Counted from the first letter of the stretch, positions 27,269 through 36,030 are shown. The stretch: 64,000 bases of DNA from Bradyrhizobium sp. 164 (GCF_023073715.1 NZ_JADPKA010000066.1:124001-188000), one strand, 5' to 3'. Program-made: numbers and translations. Notes: generated by a model not told the origin, from the letters alone.

Positions 27269-28501
27269 CTAGACGCGCTCGATGATGACCGCGGGCGCCA
27301 TGCCGCCGGCGGCGCACATGGTGACGAGACCGCGCTTCAGGTCGCGCCGTTCGAGCTCGTCGAGTACGGTGCCGATCAGGATGGAGCCCGTCGCGCCGAT
27401 GGGATGGCCGAGCGCGATCGAGCCGCCATTGACGTTGACCTTGGCGCGATCGAGCCTGAGATCGCGGATGTATTTTTCCGCAACCACCGCAAAGGCCTCG
27501 TTGATCTCGAACAGGTCAATGTCATCAACGGTCAGCCCCGCCTTCGCCAGCACCTTGCGCGTCGCCGGGACCGGCGCGTTCAGCATCAGGGTCGGCGAGT
27601 CCCCCATGTTGGCCATCGCCACGACGCGGGCGCGCGGTTTGAGGCCATGTGCCTTGGCGTAGGCCGGCGAGGCCAGCAGGATTGCGGCGGCGCCGTCGAC
27701 GACGCCAGACGAGTTGCCGGCGTGGTGCACGAAGTCGATCTCGAGGTCGGGATACTTTTGCAGGATCAAGCCGCGATAGGTCGTGCCCTTATCGTCGAGC
27801 GCATAGTCGGCGACGGCGGAGAACGCGGGCTTCAGGCTGCTCAGCCCCTCCATCGTGGTCTGCGGGCGCGGATATTCTTCATGGTCGAGCGCAAGGCTGC
27901 CGTCCTCGCGGTGGACGGGCACGAGGCTCTTCTTGAAGTGGCCGTTCGCGATCGCATGCGCTGCCCGTTTCTGGCTCTCCAGCCCGAGCGCGTCGACGTC
28001 CTGCCGCGTGATACCCTCCAGCGTCGCGATGGCATCGGCGCAGACGCCCTGGTGCGACTGCGGGTGCCGCGCGCGCAGGCGAAGATTGCCGCTGTCCATC
28101 ATCATCGGACCAGAGCCGCGCCGCCCCTCCATCGACATCATCTCGCAGCCGCCGGCGATGACGAGGTCTTCGGCGCCCGCCATGATCGAACTGGCGGCCA
28201 TGTTGACGCTGGTGATGCCGGAGCCGCAGAAGCGGTCGAGCGTCACCGCGCTCGCGCGCACGTCATAGCCGGCATCCAGCGCCGACATCCGCCCGAGATC
28301 GCCGCCTTGCGTCGCGACCTGCGCGCTGCAGCCCCAGACGATGTCGTCGACATCGGCGGTATCGATGCCGGTGCGGTCGGCAAGCGCGCGCAGCACGGTT
28401 GCACCCAGTTGCTGCGGATGAATGCCCGAGAGTGCTCCCTTGCCGGCCTTGCCGACGCCCCGCGGGGTGCGGCAGGCATCGATGATGAGCGCGTCAACCA
28501 T
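27269..28501 (-). CDS. acetyl-CoA acetyltransferase (thiolase)
   Basis: A 410-residue thiolase. The acyl-binding Cys is in VTLDRFCGSGITSVNMAASS, the NEAF motif is in LFEINEAFAVVAEKY, the His is in IALGHPIGATGS and the second Cys is in TMCAAGGMAPAV. It transfers an acyl group between CoA thioesters, either in fatty-acid breakdown or in acetoacetyl-CoA formation. It appears to be a single-gene unit on the minus strand. Confidence 0.9.
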   Translation of the reverse strand: MVDALIIDACRTPRGVGKAGKGALSGIHPQQLGATVLRALADRTGIDTADVDDIVWGCSAQVATQGGDLGRMSALDAGYDVRASAVTLDRFCGSGITSVNMAASSIMAGAEDLVIAGGCEMMSMEGRRGSGPMMMDSGNLRLRARHPQSHQGVCADAIATLEGITRQDVDALGLESQKRAAHAIANGHFKKSLVPVHREDGSLALDHEEYPRPQTTMEGLSSLKPAFSAVADYALDDKGTTYRGLILQKYPDLEIDFVHHAGNSSGVVDGAAAILLASPAYAKAHGLKPRARVVAMANMGDSPTLMLNAPVPATRKVLAKAGLTVDDIDLFEINEAFAVVAEKYIRDLRLDRAKVNVNGGSIALGHPIGATGSILIGTVLDELERRDLKRGLVTMCAAGGMAPAVIIERV

Positions 28502-28583
28502 TGGCGTTGTCCTCTTGTTTATGGGTGTTGAGAGGCGTTGTGAATTAGGGAGACAGGTGAGTCAATGCGTGGCGTGTGCACCC

Positions 28584-28626
28584 CTCACCCGGATTTTCCG
28601 CTACGCGTAAAATCGGGCTAGGGGCA
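28584..28626. repeat. partial palindromic element
   Basis: The CCCCTCACCCGGATTTT segment matches the inner part of the element at 5848-5977 (CCCCTCACCCGGATTGC), and GATTTTCCGC pairs with GCGTAAAATC across a short loop. Only a half copy seems to remain. Confidence 0.5.
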
Positions 28627-28691
28627 TGCGATCTGAGCGATCGGGCGCGAAAGCCTCAGCGACGTCATGGATCTACACGGGAAGAAGGCGC

Positions 28692-30155
28692 TCACACACC
28701 CGCCGCGTTGTTCGCGATCACGTTGCGGTAGAAGCTGGCGCTGAGCTTTGGGGTGCGGACCTGGGTGTCGAAATTGACGTGGTAGAGGCCGAAGCGCTTG
28801 TTCAGCCCGTACACCCATTCGAAATTATCCATCAGGCTCCAGAGGAAGTAGCCGCGCACCGGCACACCCTCAGTGGTGGCGCGCTGGAGCTGGGCGAGAT
28901 AGTTGCGCAGATACATGATGCGATCGGTGTCGTAGATCTTGCCGTCGGCCGTGACGACGTCATCGCTGGAGGTGCCGTTCTCGCTGATATAGATCGCGTC
29001 GGTCTTCCAGATCTTCGCAGCCAGCTTCGGGACCCAGTAGATCGTCTCGGGACCGACGCGCAACCAGTCCGAGTTCATGTGCGGGAACGATTTCGGGATC
29101 GGCAGCGGCATGAAGCCGGCACCCTGGTCGGAAGCCACCACATAGTTCTGCGGCGCGTAGATGTTGAGGCCGAGGAAATCGACCGGCGAGGAGATGATCT
29201 TCAGCTCCGCATCGGTATATTTCGGCGCGTTGGGCCCGGCGAATTTCAGGAAGGCGTCGGTATACTTGCCCGTCATGATGACGTTGAGATAGCCGGCATT
29301 CATCTCGCGCAGCGCGATTCCCGCGGCGCGGACGTTCTCCGGCGTGTCGATCGCGGGCGCACAGGCGTCGATGTTCTCGGCCGGCCCTACGCGGGTGCCG
29401 CGGCGGCCATGGGCGCGCACCGCCTGCACGGCGAGCCCGTGCGCGAGCGCACTGTTGTGCCTGATCTGGTTGACCTCGGCCTGCGGCAGCGTCAAGCCCG
29501 GCGCGTCGATGCCGATGCCATAGCCAAAATAGACGAAGCGGCCGCTCTCGTTCAGCGTGAACACGTTCTTGACCCGGTCGGTCAGATGCTTGGCGACATA
29601 GGCCGCATAGTCGCCGAAGATCTTGCAAGTCTCGGTCGAGCGCCAGCCGCCAAAACGGTCCTGGAGCGATTGCGGCAGGTCCCAATGATACAGTGTCAGC
29701 CACGGCTCGATGCCGTTCTTGAGGAGCTCGTCGATCAGGCGGTTGTAGAAGTCGAGCCCCTTCAGATTGGGCTTGCCGTCGCCGTCCGGAAACACCCGCG
29801 GCCAGGCCACCGAGAAGCGATAGGCCTTGCAGCCGAGCTCCTTGATGAGCGCGACATCCTCCTTGTAGCGTTGATAATGCTCGTTGGCGCGGTCGCCATT
29901 GGTGCCGTCCTCAATCTTGCCGGGGATGCGGACAAACTTGTCCCAGATCGAGGCCCCTCGCCCATCCTCGTTGACCGCACCCTCGACCTGATAGGACGAG
30001 GTCGCCGTGCCCCAGAGGAAGCCTGCGGGGAAGCCGTTTCCGCTGCGCGGCGGCGATACCGGCTTGACCTCGAGGGCTTGAAGCGGACTCGCAACTCCGG
30101 CTGCGGACAATCCCGCCAGCTTGGCAAACTGGCGACGCGAGACGGGGTCCGACAT
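28692..30155 (-). CDS. Tat-exported glycoside hydrolase family 1 beta-glucosidase
   Basis: From the ATG at 30155 the protein has 487 residues. It opens with a twin-arginine signal (MSDPVSRRQFAKLAGLSAAG), then the GH1 barrel: FPAGFLWGTATSSYQVEGA, YRFSVAWPRVFP, LTLYHWDLPQ. The acid/base Glu is in FTLNESGRF and the nucleophile Glu in YISENGTSSDD. In most GH1 enzymes the acid/base motif is NEP; here the Pro is Ser. Export of a GH1 enzyme by Tat is unusual, since most are cytoplasmic. The substrate is probably a beta-glycoside, perhaps plant-derived. Confidence 0.88.
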   Translation of the reverse strand: MSDPVSRRQFAKLAGLSAAGVASPLQALEVKPVSPPRSGNGFPAGFLWGTATSSYQVEGAVNEDGRGASIWDKFVRIPGKIEDGTNGDRANEHYQRYKEDVALIKELGCKAYRFSVAWPRVFPDGDGKPNLKGLDFYNRLIDELLKNGIEPWLTLYHWDLPQSLQDRFGGWRSTETCKIFGDYAAYVAKHLTDRVKNVFTLNESGRFVYFGYGIGIDAPGLTLPQAEVNQIRHNSALAHGLAVQAVRAHGRRGTRVGPAENIDACAPAIDTPENVRAAGIALREMNAGYLNVIMTGKYTDAFLKFAGPNAPKYTDAELKIISSPVDFLGLNIYAPQNYVVASDQGAGFMPLPIPKSFPHMNSDWLRVGPETIYWVPKLAAKIWKTDAIYISENGTSSDDVVTADGKIYDTDRIMYLRNYLAQLQRATTEGVPVRGYFLWSLMDNFEWVYGLNKRFGLYHVNFDTQVRTPKLSASFYRNVIANNAAGV

Positions 30156-30328
30156 TGATGCTGCTCCGCTTTCTTCATTTGGGCCCGGCACAATGAACAG
30201 TTCCGGGCCGTTTGAGAAGCGCATGCAGGAGGACCCAGATCCGGCAAGCGTTGGTGACGCAGCAGGCACGATGTCGTCCATTTTCCTGCGTCGGCTGAAC
30301 ACCTCTCGTGTTTTCAGGGCCGGCGATC

Positions 30329-31282
30329 TTAGGGCCGGGTTGTTCCGACTGAACCGACCACAACCTGCATCAGCCAGGCGATGCCGGCGTCTCTCATCGC
30401 TGCCTTGGTTGCGATGGCCCGGATCGTATCCGGTTTGCGGGCGAAAGGCAGCTCGACAAACACCAAGCCGAAGCGGCCGGCATGGTGCTCCACCAGTCGG
30501 CGCGGCAACGCTGCGATCAGATCAGACCCAGAAAGCTGGACAAGCGCCATCATGAAATTCGGGACCGTTAGGGCGATGCGGCGTTCGAGGCCACGCTTTG
30601 CCAACATCTCGTCGACGAAACCACGCGGTTCACCGCTGAGAGACACCAGCAGGTGCTGTGATTGCGAGAATGCAGCACGGGGTGGCGCTGTTGCCAAGGG
30701 ATGTCCCCTGCGCATGGCCAGCACGAACTCCTCCTCATAGAGCCTGCGTGCCTCGAAACGCGATGATACCGCCGGCAGCGGCAGCATTGCGATATCGAGC
30801 TCGCGTGTTTCGAGCATGTCGAGACTTTGGTGCCAGGGCTCTCCGATCGCGCCGCCGCGCGGCGCAGGCATCAGATGGATCAGCCCGATGTCAATGTGAG
30901 GTGCCGCAGTCGCGATCGAACGCAAGAGCGGAACGGTTGTGGAGACCAGGACGGCGTCGGGGGCGCCAATCGTGAACCGACGGCTGCTTTTCACAGGGTC
31001 GAACGGCGCAGCCGACCCGATCAGCTGTTCGACACGCGCGATGATCTCGGCCACCGGCTCCCCAAGCTCCAACGCCCGCGCCGTTGGAACGACGCCCTTC
31101 GGTGTCCGCAGGAACAGCGGATCGTTCAGCAGAAGCCGGAGCCGGCCAAGCGCATGGCTGACAGCCGACGGCGTCAGGCTCAGCCGAGCGGCTGCGCGCG
31201 CGACATGACGTTCTTCCAGAACGACGCGGAAGAGCACGAGCAGATTCAGATCAATCCTGGATAGATCAATTTTCTTCAGCAT
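30329..31282 (-). CDS. LysR family transcriptional regulator
   Basis: A 317-residue LysR protein. Residues 1-65 form the winged helix (IDLNLLVLFRVVLEERHVAR, AAARLSLTPSAVSHALGRLR); an effector-binding domain follows. It lies 84 bases from the divergent gene starting at 31366, which it may control. The C-terminal segment ends without domain loss. Confidence 0.88.
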   Translation of the reverse strand: MLKKIDLSRIDLNLLVLFRVVLEERHVARAAARLSLTPSAVSHALGRLRLLLNDPLFLRTPKGVVPTARALELGEPVAEIIARVEQLIGSAAPFDPVKSSRRFTIGAPDAVLVSTTVPLLRSIATAAPHIDIGLIHLMPAPRGGAIGEPWHQSLDMLETRELDIAMLPLPAVSSRFEARRLYEEEFVLAMRRGHPLATAPPRAAFSQSQHLLVSLSGEPRGFVDEMLAKRGLERRIALTVPNFMMALVQLSGSDLIAALPRRLVEHHAGRFGLVFVELPFARKPDTIRAIATKAAMRDAGIAWLMQVVVGSVGTTRP

Positions 31283-31365
31283 ATTGCTGAAATCATATCG
31301 CTGGATTCATCAAGATCAAGGCCGCATGGATCGGGCTCGCTCGCCGTTTGATCAGGAGTCCTGAA

Positions 31366-31941
31366 ATGACCAAGAGACCGCCCGGGGTGAACAAATCGCC
31401 AGGCTCGCCGGAGGCGATGTCGCGGCGCTCGATGATTGCCGCTACGGCTGCGCTTCCTCTGTCCGCCCAGCTTTCGGCCGATGCGGCCGCCGGGAACGAC
31501 GTGATAGCCAGCCTCATCGAACGCGCCCGCGAGAAGAATGCCGCCTTCATGCGTGGCGACATGGATCGCTGGTTCCAGCTTGTCCGCATTGCGCCGGATT
31601 TCACGCTGATGCAGCCCTTCGGCGGTCCTGCAAGTCGCGGATTCGACGCCAGCCCGAAGCGCTTGGCTGACCTATCGCGATATTTCAGGGAAGGCGAAAC
31701 CGAACTCGAGGTTTTGCAAACCTATGCATCGAGCGAGCTCGTCGTTCTCGTTATGGTCGAACACCAGCGGGCCGAGGTGGGCGGGTTGGCGGCTCAAGAC
31801 TGGTCGCTGCGCGTGACTGAAGTCTACCGCAAGGATGGCACGGATTGGCAACTCGTGCACCGTCATGCGGATCCGCTGGTCCGAAGCATCACCTTGCAAC
31901 AAGCGGCGATACTCGCCCGGGGTTGGAGGGAGGAAAAATGA
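31366..31941 (+). CDS. nuclear transport factor 2-like (SnoaL fold) protein with Tat-type signal
   Basis: A 191-residue protein. A twin-arginine motif appears in MSRRSMIAATAALPLSAQL, so a start at residue 18 (31417) would give a compact Tat signal. The mature part is a cone-shaped NTF2-like fold (IERAREKNAAFMRGDMDRW, YRKDGTDWQLVHRHADPLV). CAGGAGTCCTGAA precedes the first ATG. It is divergent from the LysR gene and probably its target. The ligand or reaction is unknown. Confidence 0.7.
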   Translation: MTKRPPGVNKSPGSPEAMSRRSMIAATAALPLSAQLSADAAAGNDVIASLIERAREKNAAFMRGDMDRWFQLVRIAPDFTLMQPFGGPASRGFDASPKRLADLSRYFREGETELEVLQTYASSELVVLVMVEHQRAEVGGLAAQDWSLRVTEVYRKDGTDWQLVHRHADPLVRSITLQQAAILARGWREEK

Positions 31942-32115
31942 TCTCCCTCGCCTCGCTGGAGCAGCCAACTGACTCAGAACGTCGCCGTATTCCGCGTGAA
32001 ACGTCCCCCTGCTGGTTGGCGCGCGCGGGGGGATTCTGCGTCGCCATGCCTGAAGTTTGCAGGGCGTTAGGTGGCAAGGCTTCGACGAGCGGTTTCGTCG
32101 CGATGGCGCACGCGC

Positions 32116-32523
32116 TCAGCGCGAGCGCTTCGGCAACTTCGGCAGCTTGTCGGGATTGAACTCCGGCATCTGCCCGGCTCGTTCAGGTGCCGGTGGCTGC
32201 TGTTCAGTCAGGATGAGCGTGCCCTGGAGGATCATTCCCGGGACTTGTATCGCTGTCGCCGTGTAACTCGCGATCTTGCCGGGGCAGCTTCCTTCGATGT
32301 GCAGCGTGAGCTCATCGTCGTTGCCGAACACCGTTGCGCGGCCGTCGGTATGGCGCTTGGTCGATACCGTGGCGGTGAAGCGATCGCCATCGACGTGACA
32401 GGAGCCATGATACGTCATCAGGCTGTCGCGGCCCCAGATTTGTCCGTCTGCGACATGGACGATCCCGGTGCCCTGGTCGAGCGGCGTCTTGTACCAAGCC
32501 GCGTAGGTGCCGTCCTTCAGCAT
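32116..32523 (-). CDS. GrlR-like regulatory protein
   Basis: From Met at 32523 the protein has 135 residues (MLKDGTYAAWYKTPLDQGTG, IVHVADGQIWGRDSLMTY). An eight-strand beta-barrel pattern and a Pro-rich C-terminal tail follow. This matches the GrlR family, first known as a negative regulator of type III secretion in enteric pathogens; related genes are common in soil bacteria with no such system. No type III genes are visible here. An ATG at 32532 is also possible. Confidence 0.6.
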   Translation of the reverse strand: MLKDGTYAAWYKTPLDQGTGIVHVADGQIWGRDSLMTYHGSCHVDGDRFTATVSTKRHTDGRATVFGNDDELTLHIEGSCPGKIASYTATAIQVPGMILQGTLILTEQQPPAPERAGQMPEFNPDKLPKLPKRSR

Positions 32524-32585
32524 GGGAGCCATCTCCGCCTGGTACTCCTGAGCGGATAGTCCGCAGCATCAGTGCTAAGAAAGCG

Positions 32586-32753
32586 TTAATCGCGCGGCCC
32601 GTGCCAATCCGGTTGGTCCCTCCGCAGCTCGGCCTCGAGCTCCTCGATGATGCTGTGAAGCAGACATGCGGCGAGCGGATCTGTCACTTCCCGCTCCAGG
32701 CGCCGATAGCGTGCGATCTTGAATTCCTGCTCTCGCAACTGGTGCTCTGTCAT
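32586..32753 (-). CDS. 55-residue hypothetical protein
   Basis: An open frame of 55 codons from ATG at 32753 to TAA at 32586-32588 encodes MTEHQLREQEFKIARYRRLE, then REVTDPLAACLLHSIIEELE, then AELRRDQPDWHGPRD. It is charged and helical, likely a small helical hairpin. It resembles short conserved hypothetical proteins of rhizobia. A reading frame overlapping it on the same strand is less plausible. Confidence 0.5.
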   Translation of the reverse strand: MTEHQLREQEFKIARYRRLEREVTDPLAACLLHSIIEELEAELRRDQPDWHGPRD

Positions 32754-33033
32754 CAGCCGGGCCCTCCGACAAACCGACGCAGAACCGGCCGGGGAGTTTC
32801 GTTAAAATTTTCGGATCATTCGCGATGGTTTCTGTTTGGTTAAAGACAATACGCGGCGAGGAATTCAGGGTGCCGATCTTGTTCAAGCCAGGTCGCTTGG
32901 GAAAAGCGGACATGGGAACCCCGACGCGCCGCCCGCTACGGACGAACAGGCGACATCAGAAGTTGCGAGTTAATTAGGAGAGTCAATTCGAGCGGCGCCT
33001 CGAGCTCGCCCGTCCCTTCGGCCTCGTTCCTCG

Positions 33034-33168
33034 CTACTTCTTTTTCACCGTCCCGAAATCCGGCTGCCAAGCGGCTTCCTTGCGGTTCGGCGCCGCAGCG
33101 ATCACCTTGGCCTTTTCCTTCTTCGGCTTCTTGGCTTCGCGATTGCCGCGTTGCTGGCCCTTCGCCAT
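33034..33168 (-). CDS. internal start giving a 44-residue Lys-rich protein
   Basis: From the ATG at 33166-33168, with AAGGAG seven bases upstream, the product is MAKGQQRGNREAKKPKKEKA followed by VIAAAPNRKEAAWQPDFGTV and KKK. It is extremely basic at the front. Small proteins starting this way appear as independent genes in related genomes, which is why the internal start is listed separately. Function unknown. Confidence 0.5.
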   Translation of the reverse strand: MAKGQQRGNREAKKPKKEKAKVIAAAPNRKEAAWQPDFGTVKKK

Positions 33169-33378
33169 GTCGCTCTCCTTTGGTGGTTTGAGTTCGTCGA
33201 GTTCGTTCGACTGCAGCACCCGTCCGCGCGGAGTGCAGACCCTAACGTCCATGTAGCCTTCGCGCAGCAGTCTTCGCGCAAGCCGCAGCGCGACCGTTGC
33301 ACTGCCGCGGCCGAGATTGGAGCTGCCGTATTCGTTGGTTCCGCTGACCAGATATGGCACGCGGGTTGTCCTAGCCAT
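33034..33378 (-). CDS. 114-residue protein, probably two small genes joined in frame
   Basis: The first 70 residues (YLVSGTNEYGSSNLGRGSAT, LRLARRLLREGYMDVRVCTP) form a compact unit. The next 44 start at an internal Met preceded by AAAGGAGAGCGAC, a strong ribosome site. The two halves differ in character, the second being Lys-rich. No stop separates them, so translation from 33378 gives a fusion, while the internal start at 33168 gives a separate protein. Its start overlaps the stop of the 32-codon gene upstream. Confidence 0.55.
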   Translation of the reverse strand: MARTTRVPYLVSGTNEYGSSNLGRGSATVALRLARRLLREGYMDVRVCTPRGRVLQSNELDELKPPKESDMAKGQQRGNREAKKPKKEKAKVIAAAPNRKEAAWQPDFGTVKKK

Positions 33379-33469
33379 TGAGGACGGGGGCTCCGCATAC
33401 GAGAAGCAGCAAAAACAACGGAACGATCACCGGCGGCACGATCCATTCCGAGATGCGAACACGCGACAT
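33371..33469 (-). CDS. 32-residue single-helix membrane peptide
   Basis: The frame runs from ATG at 33467-33469 to TAG at 33371-33373, with AGGAG seven bases upstream. It encodes MSRVRISEWIVPPVIVPLFL and LLLVCGAPVLNG: a short basic start and one membrane segment. Its end overlaps the next start in ATGGCTAG, so the two genes are probably translationally coupled. Confidence 0.5.
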   Translation of the reverse strand: MSRVRISEWIVPPVIVPLFLLLLVCGAPVLNG

Positions 33470-33715
33470 CGAATGCTCCTGCGAGGCCTTCGGCGGGAGC
33501 ACACGTGACCCTCAGTCACCGGTCGAAGCCGTTGAGATGTGCGGTGATGGTGGCGAGGCTACGCCCGCGCCGAGCCAATAGCGAGCGTTAAATGCCGCGC
33601 GGGCGACGGCTCCGCCGCGACATCTTCATTTGCCGGCTAGTCACGATAATGCTGGCTATTGCCATGCGAAGGGCGCATGGTCGCGACAGCCTTCACTTGC
33701 GAAAGGCAGGCGTGC

Positions 33716-33982
33716 ATGACCATCCGTTCGCGGCGAGAAACCGTCAAGTTCAAGCATCCGTTCCGCATCCGCGGCATCGAGCGAACCTTGCCGGCCGGCG
33801 CCTATGAGGTCGTCACAGACGAGGAGACGATCGAGGGCCTGACCTTCTCGGCCTATCGCCGCATTGCCACAATGATCACGGTGCCCGCCGAAGGCGCTTG
33901 CGGCGCCACGGAGATGCTGTCGATCGGCTCGATCGATCTTGCGAACGCACAAGCCGCGGACGCGAGCATCACCAATGACTGA
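33716..33982 (+). CDS. small hypothetical protein, beta-rich
   Basis: An 88-residue protein (MTIRSRRETVKFKHPFRIRG, ERTLPAGAYEVVTDEETIEG, SAYRRIATMITVP) with alternating beta strands. The ATG at 33716 fits the start of the regular pattern. It overlaps the next gene by eight bases. No known family; short proteins of this type are frequent in rhizobia. Confidence 0.6.
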   Translation: MTIRSRRETVKFKHPFRIRGIERTLPAGAYEVVTDEETIEGLTFSAYRRIATMITVPAEGACGATEMLSIGSIDLANAQAADASITND

Positions 33983-34271
33983 CCGGCCGGTCGATCTCGA
34001 CAAGCGTCGCGGCATGGCCGCGCAGAAGGCAACCGACCTGCGCCGTGCGTTGGCTGACGTGGAGGCGCATCTCCGCGAGCTCCGCGAGCGTGAAGCCGAT
34101 CTCGAAAACCGCATGATGACGGTGCCAGCCGCGTCCTGGCCGGAGGCGGCAGTGAAGGCGCGCCATCTGCTCAACCTCTATGCTGCGAGTCTGCCTTCCG
34201 AGGATACGCGCCATCGCGCGCTAGTGGCAGCACTGTTCGACGATTTCGCCCGGCTGTCGGGCGAGGTCTGA
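33975..34271 (+). CDS. small coiled-coil protein
   Basis: A 98-residue protein with a long charged helix (RRALADVEAHLRELREREAD, LENRM) predicted to form a coiled coil, then a short helical end (VKARHLLNLYAASLPSEDTR). It is coupled to the gene before it by an eight-base overlap. Function unknown. Confidence 0.6.
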   Translation: MTDRPVDLDKRRGMAAQKATDLRRALADVEAHLRELREREADLENRMMTVPAASWPEAAVKARHLLNLYAASLPSEDTRHRALVAALFDDFARLSGEV

Positions 34272-34330
34272 GGCGAACGACGGCCGCCCCGCATTCTCGA
34301 CATGCCGCAATTAGGTTAACGGAGCAAGCC

Positions 34331-34609
34331 ATGACATTGACCAGCGGCCGCTTTATCGGCCACGAATACGACCGAATGATCGTCCGGTTCTCGATGCATG
34401 ACGGTGCCCGGGAGATTCCTTGCGCGATCTCGACCTCTGCGATGGACGACCTCGAGCGCGGCCCGCAAGTCAAACCCGAGCAGCGGGAGGCCCAGTTCAG
34501 CCGATTGCGGGATCGCATCGAAGCATGCGCTGCGAGCAAATATCGTGCGACGGAGTTCGAGGGCACGCCGCCAGGCATTGTGCTGCGAGGCATCGATTTC
34601 AGGTCATAA
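34331..34609 (+). CDS. DUF1488 family protein
   Basis: A 92-residue protein with MTLTSGRFIGHEYDRMIVRF, MHDGAREIPCAISTSAMDDL and a C-terminal GIVLRGIDFRS, the features of DUF1488. A ribosome site (GGAGCAAGCC) precedes the ATG. Function unknown. Confidence 0.6.
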   Translation: MTLTSGRFIGHEYDRMIVRFSMHDGAREIPCAISTSAMDDLERGPQVKPEQREAQFSRLRDRIEACAASKYRATEFEGTPPGIVLRGIDFRS

Positions 34610-34718
34610 GCAACGACAGCACCGCGACCGGCCTTCTTGCGGCGTCACAAGTGACGCCACCATCATGTTATGAGACCGACATGCCGTTGCTGCGGAGTCT
34701 CCGGAACGAGGATTCTTT

Positions 34719-34994
34719 CTACTCCGCGCGCGCCTTGATCTCCGGCAGTGGCGCCTTGCGCTCGAAGGGCTTCTTCTTGGGCGGCGCGGGCAGCAAGCCC
34801 TCCCTGATCGCCTGCTTGCGAGCGAGCTTGCGGGCCCGGCGGATGGCCTCGGATTTCTCGCGGGTCTTTCGCTCCGACGGCTTTTCGTAGGAACGCCGCT
34901 GTTTCATTTCCCGGAAGACGCCCTCGCGTTGCATCTTCTTCTTGAGAACGCGGAGCGCCTGGTCGACGTTGTTGTCTCTGACAAGTACGTGCAA
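34719..34994 (-). CDS. rpsU: small ribosomal subunit protein bS21
   Basis: A 91-residue bS21: HVLVRDNNVDQALRVLKKKM, QREGVFREMKQRRSYEKPSE, then a basic helical tail extended in alphaproteobacteria. The start is a TTG, preceded by GAGGA eight bases upstream; no in-frame ATG lies near. The product joins the 30S subunit. Its isolated position suggests it may be one of two S21 genes in the genome. Confidence 0.85.
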   Translation of the reverse strand: MHVLVRDNNVDQALRVLKKKMQREGVFREMKQRRSYEKPSERKTREKSEAIRRARKLARKQAIREGLLPAPPKKKPFERKAPLPEIKARAE

Positions 34995-35434
34995 TTGATC
35001 ATCCTCGCTGGGGGCTGCGAATGCGACACGTCCTGCAGGGCAGCCAATTGCGCAGGAGCTTCATTGCGATTTTTGAGGATAGCGGCGGCGACATTCATCG
35101 CGGCTTCGGACGAGCCGATCTGCTTGTCACAGCGATGCAGCTTGGTGACACCAACGTGACCACTGTCGTGCTGTGCTGTCAATCGCTAACGTCTTGCTTG
35201 CAGGCCGGCAGACAGACGCGAAGTGCTGCGATCGGAACACCCGAGGAGCCTCGCAGAAACAAATTGGCTTGCGTCCTTGCGAAATCGCGAATGTGATGTA
35301 TATTGACCTTGTTCGATTAGCCGCTGTGCCTTGTTGAATGCGCCCCGCGGGCTCCTTTTCCAAAGACATCGACGAAGTTGAAGATAACCGCGTGATTGTC
35401 GCGCGGAACGCGTTCGCGCGCTTTGGAGAAGAAA
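34995..35434. other. 440-base divergent region between rpsU and the cold-shock gene
   Basis: No convincing gene lies here. It must hold promoters for both flanking genes and probably a long untranslated leader for the cold-shock gene. CGCGCGGAACGCGTTCGCGCG just before the cold-shock ribosome site can fold into hairpins. TTGACCTTGTTCGATTAGCC near 35300 is AT-rich and promoter-like, but no clear -10 box was seen. Confidence 0.35.
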
Positions 35435-35644
35435 ATGACGACAGGTACTGTGAAGTGGTTCAACGGCCAAAAGGGCTTCGGTTTCATTCAGCCGAACGAT
35501 GGTAGCAACGATGTGTTCGTTCACATCAGCGCCGTCGAACGCGCCGGTCTGGCGGGCCTCGGAGAAGGCCAAAAGGTCAATTTCGAGGTCAAGACCGACA
35601 AGATGCGAGGCAAAGTCAGCGCTGAGAACCTCTCGCTGGCTTGA
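35435..35644 (+). CDS. cspA: cold-shock domain protein
   Basis: A 69-residue CSD protein: MTTGTVKWFNGQKGFGFIQP (RNP1 KGFGFI), NDVFVHISAVERAGL (RNP2 VFVHI). It binds single-stranded RNA and DNA and acts as an RNA chaperone. The ATG at 35435 is preceded by GGAGAAGAAA. An intrinsic terminator follows 43 bases after the stop. Confidence 0.92.
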   Translation: MTTGTVKWFNGQKGFGFIQPNDGSNDVFVHISAVERAGLAGLGEGQKVNFEVKTDKMRGKVSAENLSLA

Positions 35645-35687
35645 TATCGTGGCGCCGTTTCACGGATGTACTGAAACGGCCCCCCTG

Positions 35688-35717
35688 CCCGCTCGATCTT
35701 CGGATTGAGCGGGTTTT
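35688..35717 (+). terminator. intrinsic terminator of the cold-shock gene
   Basis: The stem CCCGCTCGAT (35688-35697) pairs with ATTGAGCGGG (35704-35713), with one G-T pair, over CTTCGG, then TTTT. Confidence 0.85.
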
Positions 35718-35741
35718 GTCTGTTGCCAGGCCGGGTGAGCA

Positions 35742-35978
35742 ATGAGCCCCAAGAAATCGGCAGACCTGTCACCCGAAGGCATCGCGCGTCTAAATCGTAA
35801 GCAGCTGGCCGCCGAAGAGGGAGCGCGCGCATTGGCGGATGCCGAAAGACAGGCTATCGAGATTCGCAAGAACATGGCGCGGCTCCGCGAGGTGCGCGAG
35901 GCCAAGGAAGCGGCCGATGAAGCTGTTCGAATAGCTTTGCCGGCACCCAAGAAGCGTTCGAGGAAGCCGGCGCGATAG
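35742..35978 (+). CDS. small charged helical protein
   Basis: A 78-residue protein, almost wholly helical and charged (LNRKQLAAEEGARALADAER, MARLREVREAKEAADEAVRI), ending KKRSRKPAR. No signal peptide. A coiled-coil or nucleoid-associated role is possible. No family is recognised. Confidence 0.55.
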   Translation: MSPKKSADLSPEGIARLNRKQLAAEEGARALADAERQAIEIRKNMARLREVREAKEAADEAVRIALPAPKKRSRKPAR

Positions 35979-36030
35979 TCGCCTTCAACGCCACCGCCGA
36001 AACTTAAAGGGGCCGATCACATGCCGGAAA

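Noticed and set aside
35396..35434. Upstream extension of the cold-shock gene
   Set aside because: The extra residues are basic low-complexity and the ribosome site GGAGAAG directly precedes the ATG at 35435.
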